Below, piece after piece: positions 45,301-53,027 of a DNA stretch of 64,000 bases (position 1 is its first letter; every line of letters starts with the position of its first letter). The stretch is from positions 1-64,000 of the forward strand of contig NZ_DASWYS010000301.1 of NCBI RefSeq assembly GCF_036404855.1, written 5' to 3'. The notes under the pieces were generated by a model. The model was not told the DNA's origin. It searched no databases and saw only the letters and a program-made list of their open reading frames with translations. The DNA comes from Pelomonas sp036404855 (GTDB lineage: Bacteria; Pseudomonadota; Gammaproteobacteria; Burkholderiales; Burkholderiaceae_C). A program made the translations under genes and the position numbers.

Positions 45301-46168
45301 ACGAGATGACCTCAACGCCCGCGTAGTCCCGCATCAGCCCGCTGCCGCTCTCGCCGCGCAGGGCCCGCAGCGCGGGCGGCGCGTCGGGCGCCGCGAGGTC
45401 GATGGAACCCGTCAGGCTCTGGCTCGGTGCGCGCCGGAGGTCGTTGATGAAGGCGGCCTTGTCACCGTCGCGCCGCACCAGCACCGTCTCGCCGGCCAGC
45501 GCCAGACCCGAACGCTCGGTCGCAACGCGCAGCAGCCGCTCGAGGCCGAGCTGCAGCACGACGCTGCCGAGCACCCGGTCGTTGACCACCACCGGGTGGA
45601 CGAAGAAGAGGGTCTGCCCCTCCTCGCCGCGCAGGCGCTGCACGGACGTCAGCTGCGCATCCAGCTGGCCGATCGCGCGGCGGTGGGCCGCAAACAACTC
45701 GCTGCCCTCGAAGTCGCTGGCGTCCAGGCGCATCGGCCCCGGCGTCGTCGGCGCTTTCATCGCGAAGCTGATGCGGCCATCGGGCTGGACCAGCATCAGG
45801 TTGAGGTATTTGCCGGTGTCGTAGAGCCGTTCGAAGAAGGCCCGACTGGCCGCGGGGACACGGCTCGCCGCGGCATCAGCACGCTGCGCCAGCAGCTCGC
45901 TGGCATCGCTGGCCTGCGCGACGAGACGGCCATCGATCTGGACCTCGTTGAGGTACTCGTTGATCTCGTAGACCTTCTTGCGCGACAGGACGATCAGCCC
46001 CTCGGTCACGGTCTCGCGCAAGCGCTGCTCGAAGTTCACGAGCTGCCACAGCCCCACCACCCCCAGCGGCAGGATGGACAGCAGCACCAAGCCCAGCAAC
46101 AGCGCAGGCCCGACGCGCCAGGCCGGCCCTGGCGACTCGATGGCGGTCGGTGCCGCTGCGGCGCTCAA
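42398..46168 (-). CDS. hybrid sensor histidine kinase: Cache-type sensor, HAMP, PAS, HisKA, HATPase, two receivers, HPt
   Basis: 1256-residue phosphorelay kinase. Membrane helices at about 21-42 and 321-340 bracket a periplasmic dCache-like sensor. Then HAMP (341-395), PAS (408-530), HisKA with His556 (NMSHEIRTPMNG), ATPase with Asn673, DTGIGI and GGTGLGL, receiver 1 (Asp795/Asp796, Asp845, Lys899), receiver 2 (Glu940/Asp941, Asp986, Lys1036), HPt with His1116 (LHTLRGLAG), and a short C-terminal module. All phosphotransfer residues are intact. The start is a TTG overlapping the stop of the binding-protein gene (TTGA), with GAGG 7 nt upstream. No ATG gives a sensible N-terminus. Confidence 0.9.
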   Translation of the reverse strand: MSAAAAPTAIESPGPAWRVGPALLLGLVLLSILPLGVVGLWQLVNFEQRLRETVTEGLIVLSRKKVYEINEYLNEVQIDGRLVAQASDASELLAQRADAAASRVPAASRAFFERLYDTGKYLNLMLVQPDGRISFAMKAPTTPGPMRLDASDFEGSELFAAHRRAIGQLDAQLTSVQRLRGEEGQTLFFVHPVVVNDRVLGSVVLQLGLERLLRVATERSGLALAGETVLVRRDGDKAAFINDLRRAPSQSLTGSIDLAAPDAPPALRALRGESGSGLMRDYAGVEVISSWRHLPALDWGITVNLDAAEAFAPAHALRDRLFVAFGLALLLAPALGLLLRRRIVEPVEMLNAAVARIAGGKLDERAPVCGFREFRELARGFNHMTEQLVVERQLLEARVEQRTRALNDSEQRFRGVFERAQVGIALCDAQGTILDVNQALTAMLCREAGELHGAKLADLPDFRAGRVLGGELSRLAGGRMEHVRFERGFALPGGGELFVDASASAIRDRRGRLVNVVQMLIDVTERHRAEVELVRARVAAEAASQAKSDFLANMSHEIRTPMNGALGMLNLLMRTELSPRQHDYASKARTAAQALLAVINDVLDFSKVEAGKMELDPHRFELSDFMRELAVILSANVGAKDIEVLFRLDPHLPPALVGDAMRLRQVLLNLAGNALKFTERGEVVLGLKLLGEEGGRARLRFEVSDTGIGIAPDKLEHIFEGFSQAEQSTSRRYGGTGLGLAISRRLVSLMGGELRVDSHVGEGSRFHFELSMESAPAGGDEADPAQCGLKVLIVDDNPMAREVLQGIGASLGWDCDLAASGEQALDLVHEAAERGEPRYQLILMDWRMPGLDGWETARRIRDSHESDAPVIIMVTAHGRELLAERSEQDMQSLGGYLVKPVTASMLYDAVAEATGGQPLQPQRDASEEQRLAGMRLLIVEDNAFNQQVAQELLEGEGAVVTLASGGVEGVHLALVAEPAYDAILMDVQMPDIDGFEATQRILARRPDSLVIAMTANAMEADRQACLAAGMRDHVAKPVDLAQLVACLCRYVGPVSPATPASCALLEPEAALRRLGGRQALYDRLVKSFGQDGPAEMEALDRHLRQQARNDALRTLHTLRGLAGVVGASALAAEAGRQEQALRDGAAGEALDLAALRALLGESLAALAALTAAAPPAPVGPAAPSGVGGDPLAALRRMRQLLMERNMRSVAVSEQLAAAYADELGPEVASLAAAVARLDFAKALKACDQLLDRLNPR

Positions 46169-47406
46169 TGTTGCACCTCGATCCGGACCATCTCGGTCAC
46201 CCAGTGCTCGGTGGAGCGGAAGGTCGGCCACGGCTCGGGCCTGATGTAGCGCGGCAGGACCAAGACCTCGTCGAGCCGGCCGTCGGGCTTGACCTGCGCG
46301 ATGCGCAACTGACGCCACAGGTGACGACTGCGGCTGTCCACCGCCGCCGAGCCCTGTGGCCCGACCACGGACTGGTGCAGCACGTTGGTGTTGACGGCAT
46401 CGGTCTGCGGGCTGCCGAGCTCTCGCACCGCTGCGGCCCAGAGCTGCACGGCGACATAGGCCGACACCGCCGGGTCACTGGCCTGGGTGGCCTCGCCCTG
46501 GCTGCGCCGCAACCGCGCCAGAAAGACCTCGTTGGCCGGCCCGGGCTGGGCCTGCAGATAGCTCCAGGCGCTGAAATGCCGGGCCAGCCGCCCGCCATCG
46601 AAGGCCTTCATCTCGGGCTCCGCGGCGCCGAGGGACAACAAGGGTAGATCACCCAGGCCGGCCGCGACGAGGGCGTCGAAGAAGGCCTGGTTGCTGTCGC
46701 CGCTGATCGCGCTGAGGACGACATCGGGCCGGAGCTGGCGCAGGTCGGCCACGACCTCCCCCATGTCGCTCGCACCCAGCGGCACATAGCGCTCGCCCAG
46801 CAGTTGGCCTTCGCCCAACTGGACGAAATCACGCAGCACCGCCCCCAGGCGGCGCTGGTAGAGACCGTCCGTGCCGACCAGGTAGACCCGCCTGCCAAAG
46901 CTGCGCATGGCCCAGTCCGTCGCCGGCAGCGCCTGCTGGTTGGGCGTCGGGCCGGTGTACACGATGTGGGCGGACTGCTCCATGCCCTCGTGGGCGGCCG
47001 GATAGAAGAACAGGTGGCGGTGGGTTTCGACGACCGGCTTCACGGCCAACCGGCAGGTCGAAGACCAGCAGCCGAAGAGGGCCACCACACGGTCCGAGCC
47101 GATGAGGCGCTCGGCGGCGGCGGCCGCGACACGGGGGTCGGAGCGCGAATCCTCGATCTTCAGCTCCACGCGCCGGCCGAGCAGACCGCCACCGGCGTTG
47201 AGCTCCTCCACCGCCATCTTGACGGCCGCCACCAGCGGCGCCTCGCTCTTCGCCATCGGGCCGCTGAGCGCGTGCAGCATGCCGATGACGATGGGGTTGC
47301 GCTCGTCCTGGCCGGACGACTTCTGCAGGAGTGAAATGACCAGCCCGAGCGCCAGCACCAGGAGCAGGCCGCCCAGCAGCGCCCATCGTGGCCGCAAAGC
47401 CCGCAT
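46165..47406 (-). CDS. AmiC/UrtA-type ligand-binding protein, membrane anchored or exported
   Basis: 413-residue periplasmic-binding-protein fold of the branched-chain amino acid/urea/amide type (UrtA and AmiC relatives). An N-terminal hydrophobic segment (about 8-27) has no clear cleavage site, so it may stay anchored. The core starts NPIVIGMLHALSGPMAKSEAPLVAAVKMAVEELNAGGGLLGRRVEL and includes FGCWSSTCRLAVKPVVE and YTGPTPNQQALPATDW. No permease or ATPase gene is nearby; it lies between two kinase genes (3-nt gap on one side, 4-nt overlap on the other). I infer that it presents a small ligand to the 1256-residue kinase. Confidence 0.85.
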   Translation of the reverse strand: MRALRPRWALLGGLLLVLALGLVISLLQKSSGQDERNPIVIGMLHALSGPMAKSEAPLVAAVKMAVEELNAGGGLLGRRVELKIEDSRSDPRVAAAAAERLIGSDRVVALFGCWSSTCRLAVKPVVETHRHLFFYPAAHEGMEQSAHIVYTGPTPNQQALPATDWAMRSFGRRVYLVGTDGLYQRRLGAVLRDFVQLGEGQLLGERYVPLGASDMGEVVADLRQLRPDVVLSAISGDSNQAFFDALVAAGLGDLPLLSLGAAEPEMKAFDGGRLARHFSAWSYLQAQPGPANEVFLARLRRSQGEATQASDPAVSAYVAVQLWAAAVRELGSPQTDAVNTNVLHQSVVGPQGSAAVDSRSRHLWRQLRIAQVKPDGRLDEVLVLPRYIRPEPWPTFRSTEHWVTEMVRIEVQH

Positions 47407-47409
47407 CGC

Positions 47410-48576
47410 CTATCCCGCGGAGCGCCGCGCCTCGGGCGAGATCATCGGCAGCGTCAGTCTCACCGTCGTGCCGACGCCGGGCGTGGACTCGACCTGGATC
47501 TGTCCCCCCAGCGCGAAGGTGACGAGGTTGCGGACGATATAGAGGCCCGGCTCACTGCGATTGAGGCCGAAACGCGTCGAGAAGAAAGGGTCGAAGACGC
47601 GGCCCAGCATGCCCGCCGGAATGCCGACGCCGTGGTCCTGCACGGTGATGACGAGCTGGTCGGCCCCCAGGGGCCGCACGCGCAGGTGCACCTCGCCACC
47701 GGCCTCACGGTAGGCATGCTTGACGGCGTTCAAGATCAGCGTCGTCAGCACCTTGGCCAATGCGCCGCGGAAGCTCAGCAGGTGCAGGTCATCCCCGACG
47801 TCGAGCACGCAGCGCACCTGGTGGGTCTCCTGCACCGGCGCCAGGCTAGCGACGACCTCCTGCACCAGTTCCAGCAACGAGAAGCTGCGGCGCTGGTCGC
47901 CAAAGTTGTCGGCCGTGGACTGCAGGAAGGAATCCACGATGGACAGCGTGCGCTGCAGGTTGGACAGCACCAGGCCAACGCTCTCCTCGCTGACGCGCAG
48001 GTGCTTGTCGAGGTCGCTGCGCTTGATGTTGCCGGCCTGTGACAGGCCGCGCAACTGGGCCAGGTCGTCCTGCAGCGTGCAAGCCGAGATCAACGCGTTG
48101 CCCAGCGGCGAACTCAGCTCTTGGGCGATACCAGCGATGGTGCGGCCGACAGAGGCCAGCTTGTCGCGCTGGAAGAGCTCGATCTGCGAGCGCGCAAAGC
48201 TCTCCGAGGCCAGCTTGAGCGCGAGCTGAGTCCGCACGCGCGCCTTCACGACGACGTCGACGAAGGGCTTGGGGATGTAGTCGACAGCGCCGTGGGCGAA
48301 GCCCTCGGCCTCGTCGTCGGCGCTGCCCTGAACGGTGACGAAGATGATGGGGATGCCGCGCGTGCGCGGATCGGCCTTCAGGCGGTCACAGACCTCGTAA
48401 CCGCTCATGTCGGGCATCAGCACGTCGAGCAGGATGAGATCGGGGAGTTGCTGGGCGCAATAGGCCAGCGCCTCGGCGCCGCCGGTGGCCATGGACACTT
48501 CGCATTCATCCACCAGCAGTTGGTAGAGCGCGTGGATATTGCTGGGTTGATCGTCGACGACGAGGATGAGGGGCAT
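47410..48576 (-). CDS. receiver-histidine kinase protein with Gln in place of the phospho-accepting His
   Basis: 388-residue soluble protein: receiver domain (Asp8/Asp9, Asp51, Lys103), a helical linker and a kinase core. In the dimerisation helix the usual AHE(I/L)xxPLG reads AQELSSPLG, with Gln152 (codon CAA) where the phosphorylated His should be. The ATPase domain looks intact (Asn283 in LNAVKHAY, DHGVGI, then GLYIVRNLV). It could phosphorylate nothing in cis, or act as an allosteric or phosphatase partner of the hybrid kinase. It is first in a three-gene operon. The start ATG is at 48574-48576. Confidence 0.85.
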   Translation of the reverse strand: MPLILVVDDQPSNIHALYQLLVDECEVSMATGGAEALAYCAQQLPDLILLDVLMPDMSGYEVCDRLKADPRTRGIPIIFVTVQGSADDEAEGFAHGAVDYIPKPFVDVVVKARVRTQLALKLASESFARSQIELFQRDKLASVGRTIAGIAQELSSPLGNALISACTLQDDLAQLRGLSQAGNIKRSDLDKHLRVSEESVGLVLSNLQRTLSIVDSFLQSTADNFGDQRRSFSLLELVQEVVASLAPVQETHQVRCVLDVGDDLHLLSFRGALAKVLTTLILNAVKHAYREAGGEVHLRVRPLGADQLVITVQDHGVGIPAGMLGRVFDPFFSTRFGLNRSEPGLYIVRNLVTFALGGQIQVESTPGVGTTVRLTLPMISPEARRSAG

Positions 48577-48622
48577 GGCAGCCCAGGATAACCGCAGCGT
48601 CAAGCCCCACGCCACAACCCAG

Positions 48623-48641
48623 CCCTGGGCTTTCCCCAGGG
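48623..48641. promoter_or_regulatory. perfect palindrome in the divergent kinase promoter region
   Basis: CCCTGGGCTTTCCCCAGGG has 7-nt arms and a 5-nt spacer. It lies in the 138 nt between the two divergent signalling operons, 46 nt upstream of the left start and 45 nt before the -10-like CATAAT (48686-48691) of the right operon. It could be an operator or an mRNA hairpin. No DNA-binding regulator is encoded in the cluster. Confidence 0.4.
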
Positions 48642-48685
48642 ACCGTGTAGGAAATCCGTCGCACATTTCGCGCATTGCGCACTTC

Positions 48686-48691
48686 CATAAT
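48686..48691 (+). promoter_or_regulatory. -10 element of the right-hand kinase operon
   Basis: CATAAT matches the -10 consensus at 5 of 6 positions and lies 24 nt before the first ATG. The -35 is poor. The predicted leader would be only about 16 nt with no Shine-Dalgarno sequence, so translation may be near-leaderless. Confidence 0.35.
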
Positions 48692-48714
48692 CGTCCCGTC
48701 CACACCACCGTCCA

Positions 48715-51012
48715 ATGCCTCTGCGCACGCTCACGCTCGGTCTCCTCTGGCTTGCCATGGCAGCGCTGGCCGTGCTTTTCCTGCTGCTCTGGAGCCTCCG
48801 CGGCAATGGCGGCGCGGCCATCGACGCCGCGTTGGTGATCAATGCCTTGCTGCTCACGCTGCCGCCCTTGTGTCTGTTCGCATGGCGACGAGGCAGGGGC
48901 GGGGCGGCCGAGGCCCAGGCTCGCTTCCTGGCCCAGATGAGCCACGAGATCCGCACGCCCATGAATGCCGTCATGGGCATGACCCAGCTCACCCTGCAAA
49001 CCCAGCTCACGCCCGAGCAGCGCGACCTGCTGACCCGCGCCGATGCCGCCTCGCGCAGCCTGCTTGGCCTGATTAACGACGCCATCGACGTTTCCAAGAT
49101 CGAGGCGGGCCACATGCAGATCGAGTCGCAGCCGCTGCGGCTGGAGGACGTCGTCGCCCATGCCATCGAGCGCGTGCGGCAGCTTCACGGCAACCCCGAC
49201 GTGGCGCTGATCTGCGACTGGCCCGACGCCAGCCTGCTGGGTGAGCGCGGCCAGTTGCGCGGCGACGCGCAGCGCCTGCAGCAGGTGCTCGTCAACCTGC
49301 TGTCCAACGCGCTCAGGTTCACGCCGTCCGGCCACGTGCTGCTGCGCCTGGCCACCCGCCCGAGCGACCAACTGTGCCCGGTGCCGCTCGACATCACCGT
49401 GCAGGACAGCGGCGTCGGCATGAGCGCCGAGCAACTCGATGGCCTGTTCCACGAGCCGGCGCCGAGTGGCCCATCCCTCACGCGCCGCCATGGCAGCTCC
49501 GGCCTGAGCCTGGGTCTCACGCGCCGCCTCGTCGAGCTGATGGGCGGCCGGCTGATAGTGCGCAGCCAGCCAGACCGCGGCAGCAGCTTCGAGATCCATC
49601 TCGCGCTGCCGCGGGATCCGCACGGCCAGCCACCGGCGCCGCTACGCCCCCAGCGTCTGCTGCTCGCCATGGCCCGCGTCGATAGCCGCGAAGCGACGCT
49701 GGCCCTGCTGCGCCACCTCGGTCTCGGCGCGGGGCTGGCCGCCAGTAGCGACGTGGCCGGCACGCTGGCGGCGCTGGCCGAGGCCCGCCAGTCCGGCCAG
49801 CCTTTTGACTGGCTGCTGCTGGACTGGCAGTTGCCCGGGCCGGGCGCCACACGCGCCGAACTGCTGGCGCAGTTGCGCCGCGAGCACCCGGCCCTGCGCA
49901 TCGCCGTGCTGAGCCCGCCTGGCCAGGGCGATGAGCCGGCTCAGGCGCGCGCCTTCGGTGCACGTGCCCTCTGTCCCAAGCCACTGCTGCCCGGGGAGCT
50001 GCGCCGCTTGCTGGGCGACGGGCCCGGCGACCGCACCGCAAGCGTGGACCACCAGTCGCTGGACGGGCTGCGGGTGCTGCTCGTCGAGGACCACCCCGTC
50101 AACCAGGAGATCGCGCTGCGCCTGCTGAGCAGCCGCGGGGCGCAGGTCGATCTCGCCGCCAACGGCCAGCAGTGCCTGGACCGGCTGCAGGCCCGCGGGC
50201 CGGGCGCCTACGACCTCGTGCTGATGGATTTGCAGATGCCCGTCCTCGATGGACTCAGTGCGACGCGCCGGTTGCGTGAACTCCCCGGCTTCGAGAAGCT
50301 GCCGGTGCTCGCGATGACGGCCCACGCCCTCGCTGAGGAACGGGCCGCCTGCGTGGCCGCCGGCATGCAGGGGCACATCGCCAAGCCTCTGGACGTGGGT
50401 CGCCTGGTGCGTGAGTTGCAGCGATACCGCCCGCCCGCCCCACTCACGCCGCCCCCACTGGTGCTGGACTTGCAGCTCGGCCTGCGCCAGTTCGATGGCC
50501 AGACTGCCCTCTATCACCGCACGCTGCAGGGGTTTGCCGACCAGTACGCGGACGGTCTGGCTGCCTGGCCCGGCTGGCTGGGGCGGGGGGAGTGGGCGGA
50601 GCTGCGGCGCGCGGCACACACCCTGCAAGGCCTGGCCGCGACGCTGGGCGCCCGGCCGCTGCAGCAGGCCGCCCTGGCGCTGGAGCGCAGCGCGGTCGCC
50701 GCCGACGCCGCTGCGGCGGGGCAACTGGAGCACGTCCGGGCCGGTCTGGAGCTGCTGCAGGCCGAGATCCAGGCGGCCCTCGTCCGCCCTTGGGACACGG
50801 CCGCGCCGCGTGCCAGCGGGCCGGGCAATGTCGAGGAGCTGCGGCAGTTGCTGGCCCACAGCGACAGCCGGGCGCTGGACTGGTGGCAGGCCCACGGCGC
50901 TTCCAGCGGCCTCGACCCCGAACGGCAGCAGCTGTTGGACCGCGCGCTGGCGGCCCTGGACTTCGATGCCGCGGCCCAGGCCCTGGGGCCTTCGACGCAG
51001 GGGGGCGCATGA
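48715..51012 (+). CDS. hybrid sensor histidine kinase with one decayed and one intact receiver and HPt
   Basis: 765 residues. Two membrane helices (about 8-28 and 36-56) are joined by a very short loop, so there is hardly any external sensor. HisKA follows with His77 (QMSHEIRTPMNAVMG), then an ATPase domain with DSGVGM and a partly altered G2 box (SSGLSLGL). Receiver 1 keeps Asp370 and Lys422 but has Ala-Met-Ala instead of the acidic pair, so it probably cannot bind magnesium normally. Receiver 2 is complete (Glu458/Asp459, Asp505, Lys557). HPt His635 is in AAHTLQGLAATLG, and a short C-terminal module ends the protein. It couples to the next gene by ATGA. Confidence 0.88.
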   Translation: MPLRTLTLGLLWLAMAALAVLFLLLWSLRGNGGAAIDAALVINALLLTLPPLCLFAWRRGRGGAAEAQARFLAQMSHEIRTPMNAVMGMTQLTLQTQLTPEQRDLLTRADAASRSLLGLINDAIDVSKIEAGHMQIESQPLRLEDVVAHAIERVRQLHGNPDVALICDWPDASLLGERGQLRGDAQRLQQVLVNLLSNALRFTPSGHVLLRLATRPSDQLCPVPLDITVQDSGVGMSAEQLDGLFHEPAPSGPSLTRRHGSSGLSLGLTRRLVELMGGRLIVRSQPDRGSSFEIHLALPRDPHGQPPAPLRPQRLLLAMARVDSREATLALLRHLGLGAGLAASSDVAGTLAALAEARQSGQPFDWLLLDWQLPGPGATRAELLAQLRREHPALRIAVLSPPGQGDEPAQARAFGARALCPKPLLPGELRRLLGDGPGDRTASVDHQSLDGLRVLLVEDHPVNQEIALRLLSSRGAQVDLAANGQQCLDRLQARGPGAYDLVLMDLQMPVLDGLSATRRLRELPGFEKLPVLAMTAHALAEERAACVAAGMQGHIAKPLDVGRLVRELQRYRPPAPLTPPPLVLDLQLGLRQFDGQTALYHRTLQGFADQYADGLAAWPGWLGRGEWAELRRAAHTLQGLAATLGARPLQQAALALERSAVAADAAAAGQLEHVRAGLELLQAEIQAALVRPWDTAAPRASGPGNVEELRQLLAHSDSRALDWWQAHGASSGLDPERQQLLDRALAALDFDAAAQALGPSTQGGA

Positions 51013-53027
51013 GGGCCGGGCTCATCGTCCTCGGCCCGCTGGGCACGCGCTGGCTGTTCGCCATCGTCGTGGCATCGGCGCTGCTCGCCTGGACCAGCGA
51101 GGCGGTGACGGGCGTCATCGAACCGAGCGACCGCATCGCCTACCCGCTGATCGTCACCGCCTTCGCGGCCCTAACGCTGCTGGTGTGGCGCCAGCCGCAG
51201 CGGCTGCCCCTTTGGCAGCGCAGCGGCGTCACGCTGCTTGCGCTTTATTTCAGCGTCACCATGCTGGTTTTCACGCTGGGCGACGGCCCCGGGCCCAGCC
51301 TGTACACCCTGGGCAGTTTCGCGCCCTGGGCCATGGTCAGCACCCTGCTGCTGTTCACGACCTGGCGTGCCCGCGAAGCGCTGCGCATCTCGCTGGGCTT
51401 GCTCGCCATCATGCTGGCCCCCCCGACGCTGGTGCGCTTCCTTGGCACGCCGCCGATCTGGCTCGTCGAGGGCTGGCCGCTGATCGCCAATCTGGCGCTG
51501 TGCCAGACCATGTTCTGCGTCGCGCTGTGGAGCCTGTCGCGCCAGCTCGGGCGCCTGACGCAGCTCGCACCGTCCGCGGGCGCCCTGGCCACTGCCGACG
51601 ACCTCGTCGCCGCCCGCGTGATCGAGCTGGAGCGCTCACGCGCGGCGGCTGAGGCGGCGTCGCGCGCCAAGTCGAACTTCCTCGCCAATATCGGCCATGA
51701 GATCCGCACGCCGATGAACACCGTGCTCGGCCAGACACGGCTGCTGCTGGCAGGCCGCCTGCCGGCCGACCAGCGTGCGCGGCTGCAGGAGGTGGCCACG
51801 GCGGGCGAATCGCTGGTCAAGCTCATCGACGGCTTGCTGGACTACGCCGACCTGGATGCCGGTCGCATGCAACTGGGTGCCGACCCGCTGCACCTGGAAC
51901 AGCTGCTGGCCCACGCCTTCGACGCCGTCCGGCCGGCAGCTCAGGCCAAGCACCTGGACCTGATCTGCGAGATCGCACCCGAGCTGCTGGGTGAGGCGGG
52001 CGCACGATGCGGCGACGCAGTGCGACTGACCCAGCTCGTCACGGAGCTGCTGGTCAACGCCGTCAAGTTCACGTCAAGCGGCCAGGTCAGGCTCAGCGTG
52101 GCCCTTGACGCTGCCCGGGGCTGGGTGCTGCGGGTGCGCGACAGCGGGGTGGGACTGGGACCCGAGCAGCTCGCCCGGCTGTTCACGCCGTTTGCCCAGG
52201 CGGAAGCCGGCGCGACGCGGCGCTTTGGCGGCACGGGCCTGGGCCTGGCCGTCTGTCGGGCGTTGGCCGAGCGCATGGGTGGCTCGCTCACTGCACGCAG
52301 CACACCGGGCCAGGGCAGCGAGTTCGAGCTGACGCTGCCGCCCTCGCCCTGCCCCGGCTTCAATCTGCCACCGCTGCCGGTGGCGCGTCGCATGTTGCTG
52401 GTCCAGGCGGCGCACAGTAGCGGCCACGATGCGCTGGTGGCGCTGCTGAAGTCGCTGGCGCCGTCGACCCGCGTGGACGTGCTGGGCCAGGGCCGCCAGG
52501 CACTGGCCCGCCTCGTGGCCGTGCCGGCCGACCAGCCCTACGACCTCGTCCTCATCGATTGGGTGCTGCCGGACATGGAGGGCGGCGAGCTGCTGGCGCG
52601 ACTCGCCCAGAGCGGCCCGCCGCGCGCGCGGCGCACGGTGCTGCTGAGCGCGTTCGACACGCCGGTACTGCGCGAACGCGCCCGGCGCCAGGGCGCCGAG
52701 ACGCTGGCGGCCAAACCGCTGCTGCCGCACACGCTGCGCCGCCTTCTGGACCTGGAGCGCCCGCTGCCGGCTGAGCAGCCACTGTCCACCGCGCCCGCCC
52801 CGGCCCTTGGCGGCATGGCCTCGGCGGCGCTGTTCAACGAACTCGACGCCCTGCTCGGCGAAGCCGACAGCCAGGCGCTGACGCTCTGGGAACAGCACGA
52901 ATCCGCCATCATCGACGCCCTGCCTGCCCACCAGGCCAAGGCCCTGGCCGGCGCCATGCAGCGTTTCGATTTCGATGGAGCCCAGGCCGCGCTGCGCGGC
53001 GCAATGCAGGACGCAGCGAAACCATGA
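51009..53027 (+). CDS. hybrid sensor histidine kinase with multi-helix membrane sensor and decayed receiver
   Basis: 672 residues. The first 180 contain about six membrane helices, a membrane-integral sensor of MASE-like style. HisKA has His230 (NIGHEIRTPMNTVLG); the ATPase has Asn350, DSGVGL and GGTGLGLAV. The single receiver has Asp517 and Lys569, but the acidic pair is replaced (LLVQAA), as in receiver 1 of the preceding kinase. No HPt is present; the protein ends with the C-terminal module shared by the other two hybrids. The ATG overlaps the upstream stop (ATGA). Confidence 0.87.
   Translation: MRAGLIVLGPLGTRWLFAIVVASALLAWTSEAVTGVIEPSDRIAYPLIVTAFAALTLLVWRQPQRLPLWQRSGVTLLALYFSVTMLVFTLGDGPGPSLYTLGSFAPWAMVSTLLLFTTWRAREALRISLGLLAIMLAPPTLVRFLGTPPIWLVEGWPLIANLALCQTMFCVALWSLSRQLGRLTQLAPSAGALATADDLVAARVIELERSRAAAEAASRAKSNFLANIGHEIRTPMNTVLGQTRLLLAGRLPADQRARLQEVATAGESLVKLIDGLLDYADLDAGRMQLGADPLHLEQLLAHAFDAVRPAAQAKHLDLICEIAPELLGEAGARCGDAVRLTQLVTELLVNAVKFTSSGQVRLSVALDAARGWVLRVRDSGVGLGPEQLARLFTPFAQAEAGATRRFGGTGLGLAVCRALAERMGGSLTARSTPGQGSEFELTLPPSPCPGFNLPPLPVARRMLLVQAAHSSGHDALVALLKSLAPSTRVDVLGQGRQALARLVAVPADQPYDLVLIDWVLPDMEGGELLARLAQSGPPRARRTVLLSAFDTPVLRERARRQGAETLAAKPLLPHTLRRLLDLERPLPAEQPLSTAPAPALGGMASAALFNELDALLGEADSQALTLWEQHESAIIDALPAHQAKALAGAMQRFDFDGAQAALRGAMQDAAKP

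Noticed and set aside
43043..46249. A 1068-codon plus-strand frame opposite the large hybrid kinase
   Set aside because: All kinase, receiver and HPt motifs lie in the minus-strand frame; the plus-strand product has no recognisable domain.
46169..46318. ATG-initiated extension of the 1256-residue kinase
   Set aside because: It would lie inside the binding-protein gene and adds an Arg/Ala-rich leader; the TTG at 46168 has a ribosome site and the usual 4-nt overlap.
48577..49623. Long upstream extension of the receiver-kinase frame
   Set aside because: It runs antisense through the divergent hybrid kinase and adds low-complexity sequence; the receiver domain begins properly at 48576.
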